From: Flavobacterium sp. UBA5153
GTDB taxonomy: Bacteria; Bacteroidota; Bacteroidia; Flavobacteriales; Flavobacteriaceae
Assembly (NCBI GenBank): GCA_002413745.1
Contig: DHXP01000078.1
Coordinates: 62,001 to 126,000, forward strand
Direction of reading: 5' to 3'
Length of the DNA: 64,000 nucleotides
The position numbers and the translations under genes were made by a program. This document shows positions 27,469 through 36,953 of this stretch, piece by piece. Below the pieces are notes generated by a model, which was not told the DNA's origin, ran no database searches, and saw nothing but the letters and a program-made list of their open reading frames with translations. How positions within the stretch are numbered: position 1 is the first letter of the stretch; each line of letters opens with the position of its first letter.

Positions 27469-29049
27469 TTATAATCGAAACTCCTTCAAAAGAAATCCGT
27501 TAGCCAGCGTTTTAAAAACTGCAATTTGATTTTGTTTCCAAATTTCATCATAACCCAATTCCTTGGTTAATAAATCGGCTACTTTTTTGGAACAAGCAAT
27601 TGCTGCACGCGCATCTAAAAAGAGTAATCGCACACGTCTTGCCAAAATATCTTCAATGGTTCTAGCCATTTCGTAACGAATTGCCCAAGCGACTTCTGCC
27701 ATTGTATAGTCGTAATTCGGATGTAATTTTTCTTTTAATTCGGGTTCGTTTTCCTGCAATTGCAAGATTTTAGGAATATCGGTTCCGTAAATATATAGGT
27801 GATTTTCTCGGTCTAGTGTAGTGGTTATTTGATTGCCGTGAATAGAAATATGCTCCGTTTTACAGGCTGATTTCGGTAAATTATGCACGATTATGGCTTT
27901 GTTTATAATGTCTTCTGCGATTTTTCGGTAGGTAGTCCATTTTCCTCCGGTGATGGTAATTAATCCTGTTTCGGAAACAATGATTTTGTGGCTTCTGGAA
28001 ACTTCTTTGGTGCTTTGTCCTTCTTTTTCTGGCGCCGACAAAGGTCTTAATCCCGCAAAAACAGATAAAACATCGGCTCTTGTTGGCTTTTTAGACAAGA
28101 ATCTTTGGGCGGTTTCCAGCACAAAATCTATTTCTTTTTCGGTGGCAATAGGTTCTAAATTATGACTTTTCTTTAAAGTATCTGTCGTGCCAATAACTAT
28201 TTTATCGTGCCAAGGAACTGCAAAAAGAACTCTGCCGTCACTTGTTTTTGGAATCATCAAAGCGTCATTACTTGGCAAAAAGGATTTGTCAAAAACCAAA
28301 TGAATTCCCTGACTCGGCACAATGTATTTTTTATATACTTTGTCATTCATTTTCATAATCGAATTGGTGAAAACTCCAGTGGCGTTAATAACAGCCGTTC
28401 CTTTTATTTCGTGTTTTTTGCCTGTTTCCTGATCTTCAACAACTACTCCGATGACTTGATGGTTTTTGTCTTTTAAAAGATGGATTACTTTGGCATAATT
28501 CAGAACACAAGCGCCGTATTCGATTGCTGTTTGTGCCAAGTTGATCGCCATTCGGGAATCGTCAAATTGGCCGTCGTGGTAAATAACGCCACTTCGTAAT
28601 CCTTTTTGTTCGACCGTGGGGAGTAATTTTATGGTTTTTTTCTTCGAAATATATTTAGATTTGCCCAAACTTAATCGACCCGCCAATAAATCATAAATGG
28701 TAAGTCCAAAGGCATAAAAATAGCCGCCCCACCAATTGTAATTTGGAATTACAAAAGACAGATTTCGTACTAGATGTCTAGCATTCTTTGCCATCAAACC
28801 CCTTTCTTTCAAAGCTTCTATGACCAATGGAAAATTACCCTGTTCCAAATAACGCACTCCGCCGTGGACTAATTTTGTGCTTCGGCTGGAAGTTCCTTTG
28901 GAAAAATCCACAGCTTCGAGCAAAATTGTTTTATAACCTCTAGTAGCTGCATCAACAGCAGTTCCTAGTCCACAAGCCCCACCACCAATTATAATCACAT
29001 CCCAATTTGGTGTTTGCTGGAGTTTTGCTAATTGTTCTAGTCGATTCAT
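27469..29049 (-). CDS. glpD: Glycerol-3-phosphate dehydrogenase/oxidase
   Basis: A 526-aa FAD-dependent enzyme that oxidises glycerol-3-phosphate to dihydroxyacetone phosphate. The N-terminal Rossmann motif is WDVIIIGGGACGLGTAVDAATRGYKTILLE (about residues 18-48). Then GTSSRSTKLVHGGVRYLEQG, the YHDGQFDDSRMAI segment, a SVFAGLRPLSAPEKEG block and ITITGGKWTTYRKIAED, all typical of GlpD. A C-terminal DAO_C helical domain (YTMAEVAWAIRYEMARTIEDIL) follows. It is transcribed alone here. It is probably membrane-associated and feeds electrons into the quinone pool. Confidence 0.95.
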   Translation of the reverse strand: MNRLEQLAKLQQTPNWDVIIIGGGACGLGTAVDAATRGYKTILLEAVDFSKGTSSRSTKLVHGGVRYLEQGNFPLVIEALKERGLMAKNARHLVRNLSFVIPNYNWWGGYFYAFGLTIYDLLAGRLSLGKSKYISKKKTIKLLPTVEQKGLRSGVIYHDGQFDDSRMAINLAQTAIEYGACVLNYAKVIHLLKDKNHQVIGVVVEDQETGKKHEIKGTAVINATGVFTNSIMKMNDKVYKKYIVPSQGIHLVFDKSFLPSNDALMIPKTSDGRVLFAVPWHDKIVIGTTDTLKKSHNLEPIATEKEIDFVLETAQRFLSKKPTRADVLSVFAGLRPLSAPEKEGQSTKEVSRSHKIIVSETGLITITGGKWTTYRKIAEDIINKAIIVHNLPKSACKTEHISIHGNQITTTLDRENHLYIYGTDIPKILQLQENEPELKEKLHPNYDYTMAEVAWAIRYEMARTIEDILARRVRLLFLDARAAIACSKKVADLLTKELGYDEIWKQNQIAVFKTLANGFLLKEFRL

Positions 29050-29230
29050 TGGATTGTTTTATCCGAGCCAGATTGGTTCATATAGTAAACGTAATGAAAT
29101 ATATTGAGACTAAAAAAACATATTTATGGCTGTAATTATTGAGTCTTTTCAATTTTAATAATTTTAAAAACTAAGTCAAAATCCTAATATTTAAAAAATT
29201 CTTCTACTTTTGTCGCAGAAAAACAAAGCA

Positions 29231-31765
29231 ATGGCAAAGAATTTAGTTATCGTTGAGTCCCCTGCAAAGGCAAAAACAATCGAGAAATTTCTAGGAAGCG
29301 ATTATCAAGTAGAGTCAAGTTATGGGCATATTGCCGACTTGCCTTCTAAAGAAATTGGTGTAGATGTAGAAAATGGTTTTAAACCAAAATACGAAGTTTC
29401 GGCCGACAAGAAAGCATTGGTAAGCAAACTCAAAACCTTGGCAAAAAATGCTGATATGGTTTGGTTGGCTTCGGATGAGGATCGCGAGGGTGAAGCTATT
29501 TCTTGGCATCTTGCCGAAGAATTAAAATTGGACAAAAAGAAAACCAAACGAATTGTTTTTCACGAAATCACGAAATCTGCGATTCTAAAAGCAATTGAAA
29601 ATCCACGTGAAATTGATTATAATTTGGTTAATGCGCAACAGGCACGTCGTGTTTTGGACAGATTGGTGGGTTATGAATTATCGCCAGTTTTATGGAGAAA
29701 AATAAAAGGAGGACTTTCTGCCGGACGAGTTCAGTCGGTTTCGGTTCGTTTGATTGTGGAGAGAGAAAGAGAAATCCAGAATTTCAATCCAATAGCTTCT
29801 TATTCAGTTGTAACAGAATTCACTAACGAATCTGGAAAGTCATTCAAGGCAAAACTGCCAAAGAATTTCAACACCAAAAAAGAAGCCGAGGATTTCTTGA
29901 AAAAGAATATCGGTTCTACATACAAGGTTTCGGATTTAGAAACAAAACCTACCAAAAAATCACCAACCGGACCTTTTACAACTTCGACTTTGCAGCAAGA
30001 AGCCGCTAGAAAATTGTATTTGCCTGTTGGAATCACAATGCAACTCGCACAACGTTTATACGAAGCGGGACTCATTACTTATATGAGAACGGACAGTGTG
30101 AACTTGTCGAAAGACGCGATGGATGCTGCTCAAGCCGAAATCATCAAATCCTACGGAAAGGAATTCTCTAAACCAAGAACTTTTGTTAATAAAAGCAAAG
30201 GAGCACAAGAAGCACACGAAGCGATTCGTCCAACAGATATGTCGCGCCATACCGTGAATATCGACAGAGACCAAGCGCGTTTGTATGATTTGATTTGGAA
30301 AAGAACTTTGGCTTCTCAAATGAGCGATGCTGAATTGGAAAGAACAAACGTTAAAATTGCAGCCAATAATCACAGTGAAATATTCACTGCATCTGGAGAA
30401 GTTTTGCTTTTTGAAGGTTTCTTGAAGGTTTATTTGGAAGGAAATGATGACGATGATGATGAGCAAGAAGGAATGTTGCCTGCAATGAAAGTCAACGAAA
30501 AATTGCAAAATAATTATATCACTGCAACCGAAAGATATTCTCGTCCGGCGGCAAGATACACCGAAGCTTCTTTGGTGAAAAAATTAGAGGAATTAGGAAT
30601 TGGTCGTCCTTCGACTTATGCGCCAACGATTTCCACGATTATCAACAGAAAATATGTTGAAAAAGGAAATCTTGACGGACAGGAAAGAAATTATACGCAA
30701 CTGACCTTAAAATCAGGGAAAGTAGGCGAGAAGTTACTCAAAGAAAACACGGGTTCTGATAAAGGAAAACTGGTTCCAACTGATATTGGAACTATTGTTA
30801 CGGATTTCTTGGTTAAAAATTTCGGAAATATTTTGGATTATAATTTCACTGCCAAGGTCGAAGAGGATTTTGATGAAATTGCCGAAGGAAATATAGAATG
30901 GACAAAAATGATGCAGGAATTCTACGATAAATTCCACCCAACAGTGAAAGATGTAGAAGCGAATGCAGATAGAGAAAGCGGAGAGAGAATTTTGGGGAAA
31001 GATCCAAAAACAGGAAAGCAAGTGAGTGTTCGTTTAGGAAAATTTGGTCCAATGGCCCAAATTGGAGAAGCGGAGGATGAAGAGAAAAAATTCGCGAGTT
31101 TAATGTCAGACCAAAATATTGGAAACATTACTTTGGAAGAAGCCTTGAATTTGTTTTTGTTGCCAAAAAATTTAGGTACATATAAAGGAGAAGAAGTTGA
31201 GGTAAGTAACGGTCGTTTTGGTCCGTACGTGCGTCACGGGAGTGTTTTTGTTTCTTTGCCAAAAGGCGAAAATCCACTTGACGTTTCTTTGGAACGTGCC
31301 GAGGAATTGATTGATGAAAAAGCAAAAGCTGATGCGCCAATTGCAATTTACAAAAATGAACCGGTTCAAAAAGGGGTGGGTCGTTTTGGTCCATTTATCA
31401 AATGGGATGGGCTGTTTATTAATGTAAGCAAAAAATATAATTTTGATAATTTATCGCAATCAGATATTGAAGAATTGATTGACGATAAATTGCAAAAAAA
31501 TATTGAAAAGGTTTTGCATAACTGGGAAGATGAGGGAATTTTGGTCGAAAAAGCCCGCTGGGGAAGATCAGTAATTACCAAAGGTAAAATCAAAATTGAA
31601 TTGAGTAAGGATGTTGACGCAACAAAATTAACATTGGAACAAGTTCAAGAAATGATTGCCGAGAAAACCCCGGCCAAGAAAGTTGCTGTCAAAAAAGCCA
31701 CAACCGCAAAAAAACCTGCTACTAAAAAACCTGCTACTAAAAAACCTGTTGCAAAAAAGAAATAA
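29231..31765 (+). CDS. topA: DNA topoisomerase I
   Basis: An 844-aa type IA topoisomerase that relaxes negative supercoils. The start is the ATG at 29231, giving the usual MAKNLVIVESPAKAKTIEKFLG opening of the TOPRIM domain. DEDREGEAISWHL supplies the acidic metal-binding residues. The active-site Tyr lies in GLITYMRTDSVNLS (about residue 285). TGPFTTSTLQQEA and GIGRPSTYAPTISTI are further signatures. No Cys-type zinc fingers are present; instead the C-terminus has several topo-C/TOPRIM-C repeats (KQVSVRLGKFGPM, VEVSNGRFGPYVRHG, KGVGRFGPFIKW) and a Lys/Ala tail. A TACTTTTG -7-like box is at 29205-29212. The next gene starts one base after its stop, so they form an operon. Confidence 0.97.
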   Translation: MAKNLVIVESPAKAKTIEKFLGSDYQVESSYGHIADLPSKEIGVDVENGFKPKYEVSADKKALVSKLKTLAKNADMVWLASDEDREGEAISWHLAEELKLDKKKTKRIVFHEITKSAILKAIENPREIDYNLVNAQQARRVLDRLVGYELSPVLWRKIKGGLSAGRVQSVSVRLIVEREREIQNFNPIASYSVVTEFTNESGKSFKAKLPKNFNTKKEAEDFLKKNIGSTYKVSDLETKPTKKSPTGPFTTSTLQQEAARKLYLPVGITMQLAQRLYEAGLITYMRTDSVNLSKDAMDAAQAEIIKSYGKEFSKPRTFVNKSKGAQEAHEAIRPTDMSRHTVNIDRDQARLYDLIWKRTLASQMSDAELERTNVKIAANNHSEIFTASGEVLLFEGFLKVYLEGNDDDDDEQEGMLPAMKVNEKLQNNYITATERYSRPAARYTEASLVKKLEELGIGRPSTYAPTISTIINRKYVEKGNLDGQERNYTQLTLKSGKVGEKLLKENTGSDKGKLVPTDIGTIVTDFLVKNFGNILDYNFTAKVEEDFDEIAEGNIEWTKMMQEFYDKFHPTVKDVEANADRESGERILGKDPKTGKQVSVRLGKFGPMAQIGEAEDEEKKFASLMSDQNIGNITLEEALNLFLLPKNLGTYKGEEVEVSNGRFGPYVRHGSVFVSLPKGENPLDVSLERAEELIDEKAKADAPIAIYKNEPVQKGVGRFGPFIKWDGLFINVSKKYNFDNLSQSDIEELIDDKLQKNIEKVLHNWEDEGILVEKARWGRSVITKGKIKIELSKDVDATKLTLEQVQEMIAEKTPAKKVAVKKATTAKKPATKKPATKKPVAKKK

Positions 31766-31766
31766 T

Positions 31767-32918
31767 ATGGAATTTGATTTTCTAAAACCATTAGATGATG
31801 AAATCCTTCAATTTATTAAGGACTTTTCTTCCCAGCAATTGGGAAGCAAAATTGTATTTCATACAGCCAAAGACTTTCCTGATTTAAATAAAATCAAAAT
31901 TGCCATCATTGGTGTTTTGGAAAATCGAGGAGATAAAAACCAAACTGAGCAGGTAGATTTGTCAAATATTCGAAAAGAATTGTATGCGCTGTTTCCCGGA
32001 AACTGGAATGCTTCCATTGCCGATTTGGGGGATATTCTGGCTGGTAATTCGAGTGACGATACTTATTTTGCATTAAAAAAAGTAATTGCAAGTCTAATCA
32101 AGAAAAAGATCACCCCCATTGTTATAGGCGGTTCCCAAGATTTAACGTATGCGCTTTACAGAGCTTACGATGATTTGGAGCAAATGGTAAATCTGGTTTC
32201 CATTGACAGTAAATTTGATTTCGGAAAAGAAAGTGACTCCGTTTCCGCCACTTCTTATTTAACCAAAATTATCATAGACGAACCCAATAACCTTTTTAAT
32301 TTCAGTAATATCGGATTTCAGACCTATTATAATTCGCAGGAAGAGATTGATTTAATTGATAAATTATTTTTTGAGGCTTATCGCTTGGGAGATATTTCCA
32401 ATACTATCGCTATTGCCGAACCCGTTTTTAGGGATGCCGATATTGTGAGCATTGATTTAACGGCTATAAAATCGTCTGATTCGGGAAATAATAATCCATT
32501 TACGCCTAATGGTTTTAATGGAAAAGAGATTTGTACTTTGTCAAGATATGCCGGGATTAGTGACAAAATTTCCCTTTTTGGAATTTTTAATCATAACAAT
32601 TCCAGTCAAGAGTCTGTTTTAATAGCCCAAATTATTTGGTATTTTATCGAAGGCTTTCACTACCGTTCCAATGAATACCCATTTGGGAGTAAAGAAAATT
32701 ATTTAAAATACATTATTCCATTAGAAGAAGAAGAATTAATCTTCTATAAAAGCAATAAAACCGATAGGTGGTGGATAGAAATACCGTTTATTTCAAACAG
32801 CAATAATAAATTAAAGAAAAACACGTTGTTACCTTGCTCGTATGAAGAATATTTAGGGGCCTGTAACCAAGAAATTCCGGAAAGATGGTGGAAGGCACAA
32901 CGTAAGAATATGATATAA
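31767..32918 (+). CDS. Arginase/formimidoylglutamase-fold protein, metal site degenerate
   Basis: A 383-aa protein starting at the ATG at 31767, one base after the topA stop codon. The overall pattern is that of the ureohydrolase fold: an alpha/beta core with IVIGGSQDLTYALYRAY, VSIDSKFDF and IVSIDLTAIKSSDSGN. In active enzymes these positions read GGDHS, DAHxD and SxDxDxxDP and hold two Mn ions. Here GGDH is GGSQ, DAH is DSK, and the SxDxD motif is SIDLT, so most metal ligands are missing. It is unlikely to be an active formimidoylglutamase. Its fixed place between topA and gldK in flavobacteria suggests a role tied to gliding or secretion. Confidence 0.75.
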   Translation: MEFDFLKPLDDEILQFIKDFSSQQLGSKIVFHTAKDFPDLNKIKIAIIGVLENRGDKNQTEQVDLSNIRKELYALFPGNWNASIADLGDILAGNSSDDTYFALKKVIASLIKKKITPIVIGGSQDLTYALYRAYDDLEQMVNLVSIDSKFDFGKESDSVSATSYLTKIIIDEPNNLFNFSNIGFQTYYNSQEEIDLIDKLFFEAYRLGDISNTIAIAEPVFRDADIVSIDLTAIKSSDSGNNNPFTPNGFNGKEICTLSRYAGISDKISLFGIFNHNNSSQESVLIAQIIWYFIEGFHYRSNEYPFGSKENYLKYIIPLEEEELIFYKSNKTDRWWIEIPFISNSNNKLKKNTLLPCSYEEYLGACNQEIPERWWKAQRKNMI

Positions 32919-33083
32919 TTTATCGTTAAACGGCACTTTAACCCCCAACAAACTGTTTGACAACAGGATTGGTATAGACTAGTTCTATAAAACAAAACCT
33001 ACGAAAAATCACGTTTTTAAGCATTTTATCGGTATTTTAAGCGTTTTGTCGACAAAATATTTTTTTCTTACCGTATTTAATTT

Positions 33084-33091
33084 TAGTTTTG
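33084..33091 (+). promoter_or_regulatory. Possible -7 box upstream of gldK
   Basis: TAGTTTTG matches TAnnTTTG about 98 bp upstream of the gldK start. No TTG box lies at 17-23 bp, so this is a weak candidate. The 270-bp gap between the arginase-fold gene and gldK holds nothing else recognised. Confidence 0.35.
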
Positions 33092-33188
33092 GTTATTGAA
33101 ATAAATAGTACGATAAATAATTGTTTTTTAAAATAATAATAAATAGGTTTACTCACTTAATAATAATGAATATATAACCCGAATTTAT

Positions 33189-34598
33189 ATGAAGAAGTTC
33201 ATTGCATTTACGGCAATTTTAAGCTTACTAATTGGCTGTGGTAAATCAAGCGACAAAGGTGAATTAGTTGGTGTTAAAGGTGGGAAATGGCATCCTGAAA
33301 AACCTTATGGAATGACTTTGATTCCTGGAGGTTCATTTATAATGGGAAAATCTGACGATGATGTAGCCAATGTTGGGGACGCTACTACAAAAACAGTTAC
33401 CGTTCGGTCTTTCTATATGGACGAAACGGAAATAACCAATAGTGAATATCGTCAATTTGTGGAATGGGTGAAAGATTCAACCATGAGGGTTCGATTAGCA
33501 ATTCTTGCTGACGAATCCGGAATAAAAAAAGGTGATGCAAAAGGAGGCAAAGGCAAAAATACCGGAAGTATAGCTGATTTTGCTTTTAATGATTCTGATC
33601 CTGAAAAAATGACTGCATACGATAAATATATGTACGATAACTATTATAGTGTTGGTACAGATGATGATCCTTATGCCGGTAGAAAACTCAATCACAAGGT
33701 AAAATTAATCAAGGACACTAAATTATATCCCGACGAGTATTATACAGAAGTTATGGATTCCATGTATTTGCCAATGGAAGAGTCTTTTAATGGTCTAAGG
33801 ACAATTGACGTAAACAAACTAAAATTCCGTTATTCATGGATGGATATTCAAGCTGCCGCAAAAGCCAAAACGGGTAAAAGAAAAGATTTTATTAGAACGG
33901 AACAAGTAAAAGTGTATCCTGACACAACAACATGGATTAAAGATTTTTCGTATTCTTATAATGAGCCGATGCACAATGATTACTTTTGGCATCAAGCCTA
34001 TGGAGATTATCCTGTTGTGGGGGTGAACTGGAAACAGGCAAGAGCTTTTTGTGCATGGAGAACACTAAATAAAAACAGCTATATAAAATCTAAAAAGAAA
34101 GGTCACGATCAGACCAATAGTTTCAGGTTACCCACCGAGGCAGAATGGGAATACTCTGCCAGGGGAGGGTTAGAATCTGCAACTTATCCTTGGGGAGGAC
34201 CTTATACGAAAAATGACAGGGGATGCTTTCTTGCCAATTTCAAACCGAACAGGGGAGATTATGCAGCTGACCAAGCATTGTATACGGTAGAAGCAAAATC
34301 ATATGAGCCAAATGGATATAATCTTTATAATATGGCGGGGAATGTTTCTGAATGGACTGATACCTCTTACGATCCAAACGCCTACGAATACGTATCTTCA
34401 ATGAACCCGAATGTTCAAGATTATAAAAATATGAGAAAGGTAGTTAGAGGCGGTTCATGGAAAGATGTTGCTTATTTCCTTCAAGTAAGTACTCGTGATC
34501 ATGAATATGCGGATTCTGCAAGGAGTTATATTGGTTTTAGAACCGTTCAAGACTATATGGGAACCCAGGCAACCGAAAAAATTAAAAAGAAAAAATAA
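33189..34598 (+). CDS. gldK: Gliding motility lipoprotein GldK
   Basis: A 469-aa lipoprotein of the type IX secretion system. The N-terminus FIAFTAILSLLIGCGKSSDKG has a signal peptide with lipidation at Cys17. The rest is a sulfatase-modifying-factor/FGE-like fold: GMTLIPGGSFIMGKSDDD, MDETEITNSEYRQFVEWV, the GVNWKQARAFCAWR helix, RLPTEAEWEYSARGG, and VVRGGSWKDVA. GldK and GldN form the periplasmic ring of the T9SS. It heads the gldKLMN operon; the spacings to gldL (42 bp), gldM (48 bp) and gldN (48 bp) are short. Confidence 0.96.
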   Translation: MKKFIAFTAILSLLIGCGKSSDKGELVGVKGGKWHPEKPYGMTLIPGGSFIMGKSDDDVANVGDATTKTVTVRSFYMDETEITNSEYRQFVEWVKDSTMRVRLAILADESGIKKGDAKGGKGKNTGSIADFAFNDSDPEKMTAYDKYMYDNYYSVGTDDDPYAGRKLNHKVKLIKDTKLYPDEYYTEVMDSMYLPMEESFNGLRTIDVNKLKFRYSWMDIQAAAKAKTGKRKDFIRTEQVKVYPDTTTWIKDFSYSYNEPMHNDYFWHQAYGDYPVVGVNWKQARAFCAWRTLNKNSYIKSKKKGHDQTNSFRLPTEAEWEYSARGGLESATYPWGGPYTKNDRGCFLANFKPNRGDYAADQALYTVEAKSYEPNGYNLYNMAGNVSEWTDTSYDPNAYEYVSSMNPNVQDYKNMRKVVRGGSWKDVAYFLQVSTRDHEYADSARSYIGFRTVQDYMGTQATEKIKKKK

Positions 34599-34640
34599 AC
34601 TAACCTACATTTAATTAATTAATCTAAAAACGTAAACATT

Positions 34641-35303
34641 ATGGCATTATTGAGTAAAAAAACTATGAATTTCTCTTATGGTATGGGAGCGGCAGTAGTA
34701 ATTATTGGAGCTTTGTTCAAAATAACACATCTTGAGTTCCCTCCAATTTTTACAGGAAACGCAATGTTAACTTTAGGATTAGTAGTCGAAGCTTTGATTT
34801 TTGCACTTTCGGCATTTGAACCTGTTGAGGACGACCAATATTACAAATGGGAAAACGTTTATCCACAACTGCGTGACAAAAATGCAGTACCAGTTAAAAC
34901 AGCTAAAACAGAAGCTCCTTCTTCTGATGTAGAAGGTTTATTGTCTAAGAAATTGGATGCTATGTTAAAAGAAGCTAAAATTGACGGTGAATTGATGGTT
35001 AGTTTAGGAAATAGCATCAAAAATTTTGAAGGTGCTGCCAAAAGTATTATGCCAACAGCAGATTCTATTGCTTCTACCAAAAAATATAGTGAAGAATTGT
35101 CTTTGGCTGCGGCCCAAATGGAATCTTTAAACAGTTTATATAAAATACAATTACAAAGTGCTTCAAGAAATGCCCAAATAAACGAAGAAGTATTGGAAAA
35201 TAATGTAAAATTAAAAGAGCAAATGCAATCATTGACCACCAATTTGTCATCTTTGAACAATGTTTATGGTGGAATGCTTTCTGCAATGAATAACAAAGGA
35301 TAA
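34641..35303 (+). CDS. gldL: Gliding motility/T9SS motor protein GldL
   Basis: A 220-aa inner-membrane protein. Two transmembrane helices lie near the N-terminus (MNFSYGMGAAVVIIGALFK, about residues 9-27, and NAMLTLGLVVEALIFALSAF, about 40-59). A conserved Lys and Glu in these helices fit the proton-driven motor function known for GldL. The rest is a long cytoplasmic coiled-coil-like tail (SLAAAQMESLNSLYKIQLQ and LKEQMQSLTTNLSSL). GldL with GldM powers secretion and gliding. Confidence 0.95.
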   Translation: MALLSKKTMNFSYGMGAAVVIIGALFKITHLEFPPIFTGNAMLTLGLVVEALIFALSAFEPVEDDQYYKWENVYPQLRDKNAVPVKTAKTEAPSSDVEGLLSKKLDAMLKEAKIDGELMVSLGNSIKNFEGAAKSIMPTADSIASTKKYSEELSLAAAQMESLNSLYKIQLQSASRNAQINEEVLENNVKLKEQMQSLTTNLSSLNNVYGGMLSAMNNKG

Positions 35304-35351
35304 TTAGTTTCGACTATAGGTATATATAACATTAACTAATTATTAGAAAAT

Positions 35352-36905
35352 ATGGCAGGAGGAAAATTGACACCAAGACAGAAAATGATAAACCTAATGT
35401 ACTTGGTTTTTATTGCGATGTTGGCATTAAATATGTCTAAAGAGGTATTATCTGCATTTGGAATTTTGAATATTAAAATAGAGGAATCAAATTCATTAAC
35501 CGATAGTAGAAATGAAAGTTCATTTCAACAATTAGCCCAAAAAGCTCAAGATCAGCCTGGTCAATATGGGGATAAAAAGTTGAAAGTAGAAAAAATAAGA
35601 GCACTTTCTAAAGAATTTTCTAGTTACATTGAAAACATTAAAGTTGAGATAACTAAAAAATATCCAAAAGATAAGGAAGGAAATTATCCTTTTGAACAAA
35701 TGGATAAAGGTGATTTGATTGATAGAATGCTTTTTAGTCAAGAAAAATTGTCTGCAAAAGGAAAAGAATTTTTGAAAAAAATTCAAAATTTCCCAGCTCA
35801 AATTAAACAAATTGGAGGTAGTTCTATTGCTGAAATTGAAATGAATAAAATAGAAAAACGATTCGCAACTAAACCTGTTTTTTCAGAAAAAGCGGGAAAA
35901 GATTTACCATGGATGGAATATAATTACCATGGTTTTCCATTAATTGCTACAATAACTAAGTTAACACAATTACAAGCTGATATAAAAACAACCGAAAGTG
36001 ATGTAATGACTGGGATGTTTCAATCAGACTTAGTTGCTGCTGCATCGCTTACCGCTTATCAACCTATAGTGGTTCTTGATAAATCTGTTTTCTTTCAAGG
36101 AGAAGCAGTTACAGGTAAAGTCATATTAGGGAAATTTGATCCCACACTTAAAGCTAAGTCGGTTATTTTAAATGGGGCAAGTTTGAATGCTGAAGCTGGA
36201 CAAGCAAAATTTTCATTTGGTGCAGGTAATATTGGAGAACATCCAATTAGTGGTTCTTTTAATTTTGAAGAAAATGGAAAACCAATTCCTCTTCCTATTC
36301 AAAAAACTACTTATGTTGTTGTTGCTAGACCTAAATCAGCCACAATTTCTGCTGATAAAATGAATGTGGTGTATCGTGGTGTTGTAAACCCAATGACCAT
36401 TTCATTTGCAGGATTATCACCCGATATGGTTTCGGCTTCTGCACCAGGATTGACGCGTATTGGAAATTCAAGTTCATACACTATGCGACCGGGAACAGGA
36501 ACTGAAGTCAAAATTAATGTTGTGGGTAAACTTCCTGACGGAAAAACTGTTCCAGATACAAAAGTTTTTAGAATAAAAGGAATTCCTAGTCCGACAGGGA
36601 CTATTAGAGGAGAAATGGGTGTCGTAAAAGGGCCTAAATCAAGTTTAGAAATTTCAACAATCGGAGCAAAATTAGTTGATTTTGATTTTGAGGTTGGTTT
36701 GGATGTTGTTGGATTTAATTTTAAAGTAGCAGGTCAGCCTACCGTGGTCGTTCAAGGAAATAAATTAAATGCACAATGTAAATCTGTTCTTTCAAAAGTA
36801 GGAAGAGGCGATCAAGTTACCATTTCCGAAATCAAAACAAAACTTGTTGGAGCGGGTAGTTACTTGTTGCCAAGAACTGCACCGGTAATTTACGAAATAC
36901 AATAA
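35352..36905 (+). CDS. gldM: Gliding motility/T9SS motor protein GldM
   Basis: A 517-aa protein with one N-terminal transmembrane helix (MINLMYLVFIAMLALNMSKEVLSAF, from about residue 11) and a long periplasmic part made of four Ig-like domains, as in known GldM structures. It begins AGGKLTPRQKMINLMYLVF, the family signature. GldM transmits motion from the GldL motor to GldK/GldN. It shows an unusually long run of Lys and Thr codons, in keeping with the AT-rich genome. Confidence 0.96.
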   Translation: MAGGKLTPRQKMINLMYLVFIAMLALNMSKEVLSAFGILNIKIEESNSLTDSRNESSFQQLAQKAQDQPGQYGDKKLKVEKIRALSKEFSSYIENIKVEITKKYPKDKEGNYPFEQMDKGDLIDRMLFSQEKLSAKGKEFLKKIQNFPAQIKQIGGSSIAEIEMNKIEKRFATKPVFSEKAGKDLPWMEYNYHGFPLIATITKLTQLQADIKTTESDVMTGMFQSDLVAAASLTAYQPIVVLDKSVFFQGEAVTGKVILGKFDPTLKAKSVILNGASLNAEAGQAKFSFGAGNIGEHPISGSFNFEENGKPIPLPIQKTTYVVVARPKSATISADKMNVVYRGVVNPMTISFAGLSPDMVSASAPGLTRIGNSSSYTMRPGTGTEVKINVVGKLPDGKTVPDTKVFRIKGIPSPTGTIRGEMGVVKGPKSSLEISTIGAKLVDFDFEVGLDVVGFNFKVAGQPTVVVQGNKLNAQCKSVLSKVGRGDQVTISEIKTKLVGAGSYLLPRTAPVIYEIQ

Positions 36906-36953
36906 ATAAGGAAGTTAGATGTATAGCCTACTTCAATAACTTATAATGATACC

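Noticed and set aside
31767-32918. Active formimidoylglutamase
   Set aside because: The metal-binding motifs are largely replaced, so the enzyme name would be misleading.
33084-33091. Full promoter upstream of gldK
   Set aside because: The TAGTTTTG match has no TTG box at the right distance (the nearest TTTG is 35 bp away), so it is kept only as a weak -7 candidate.
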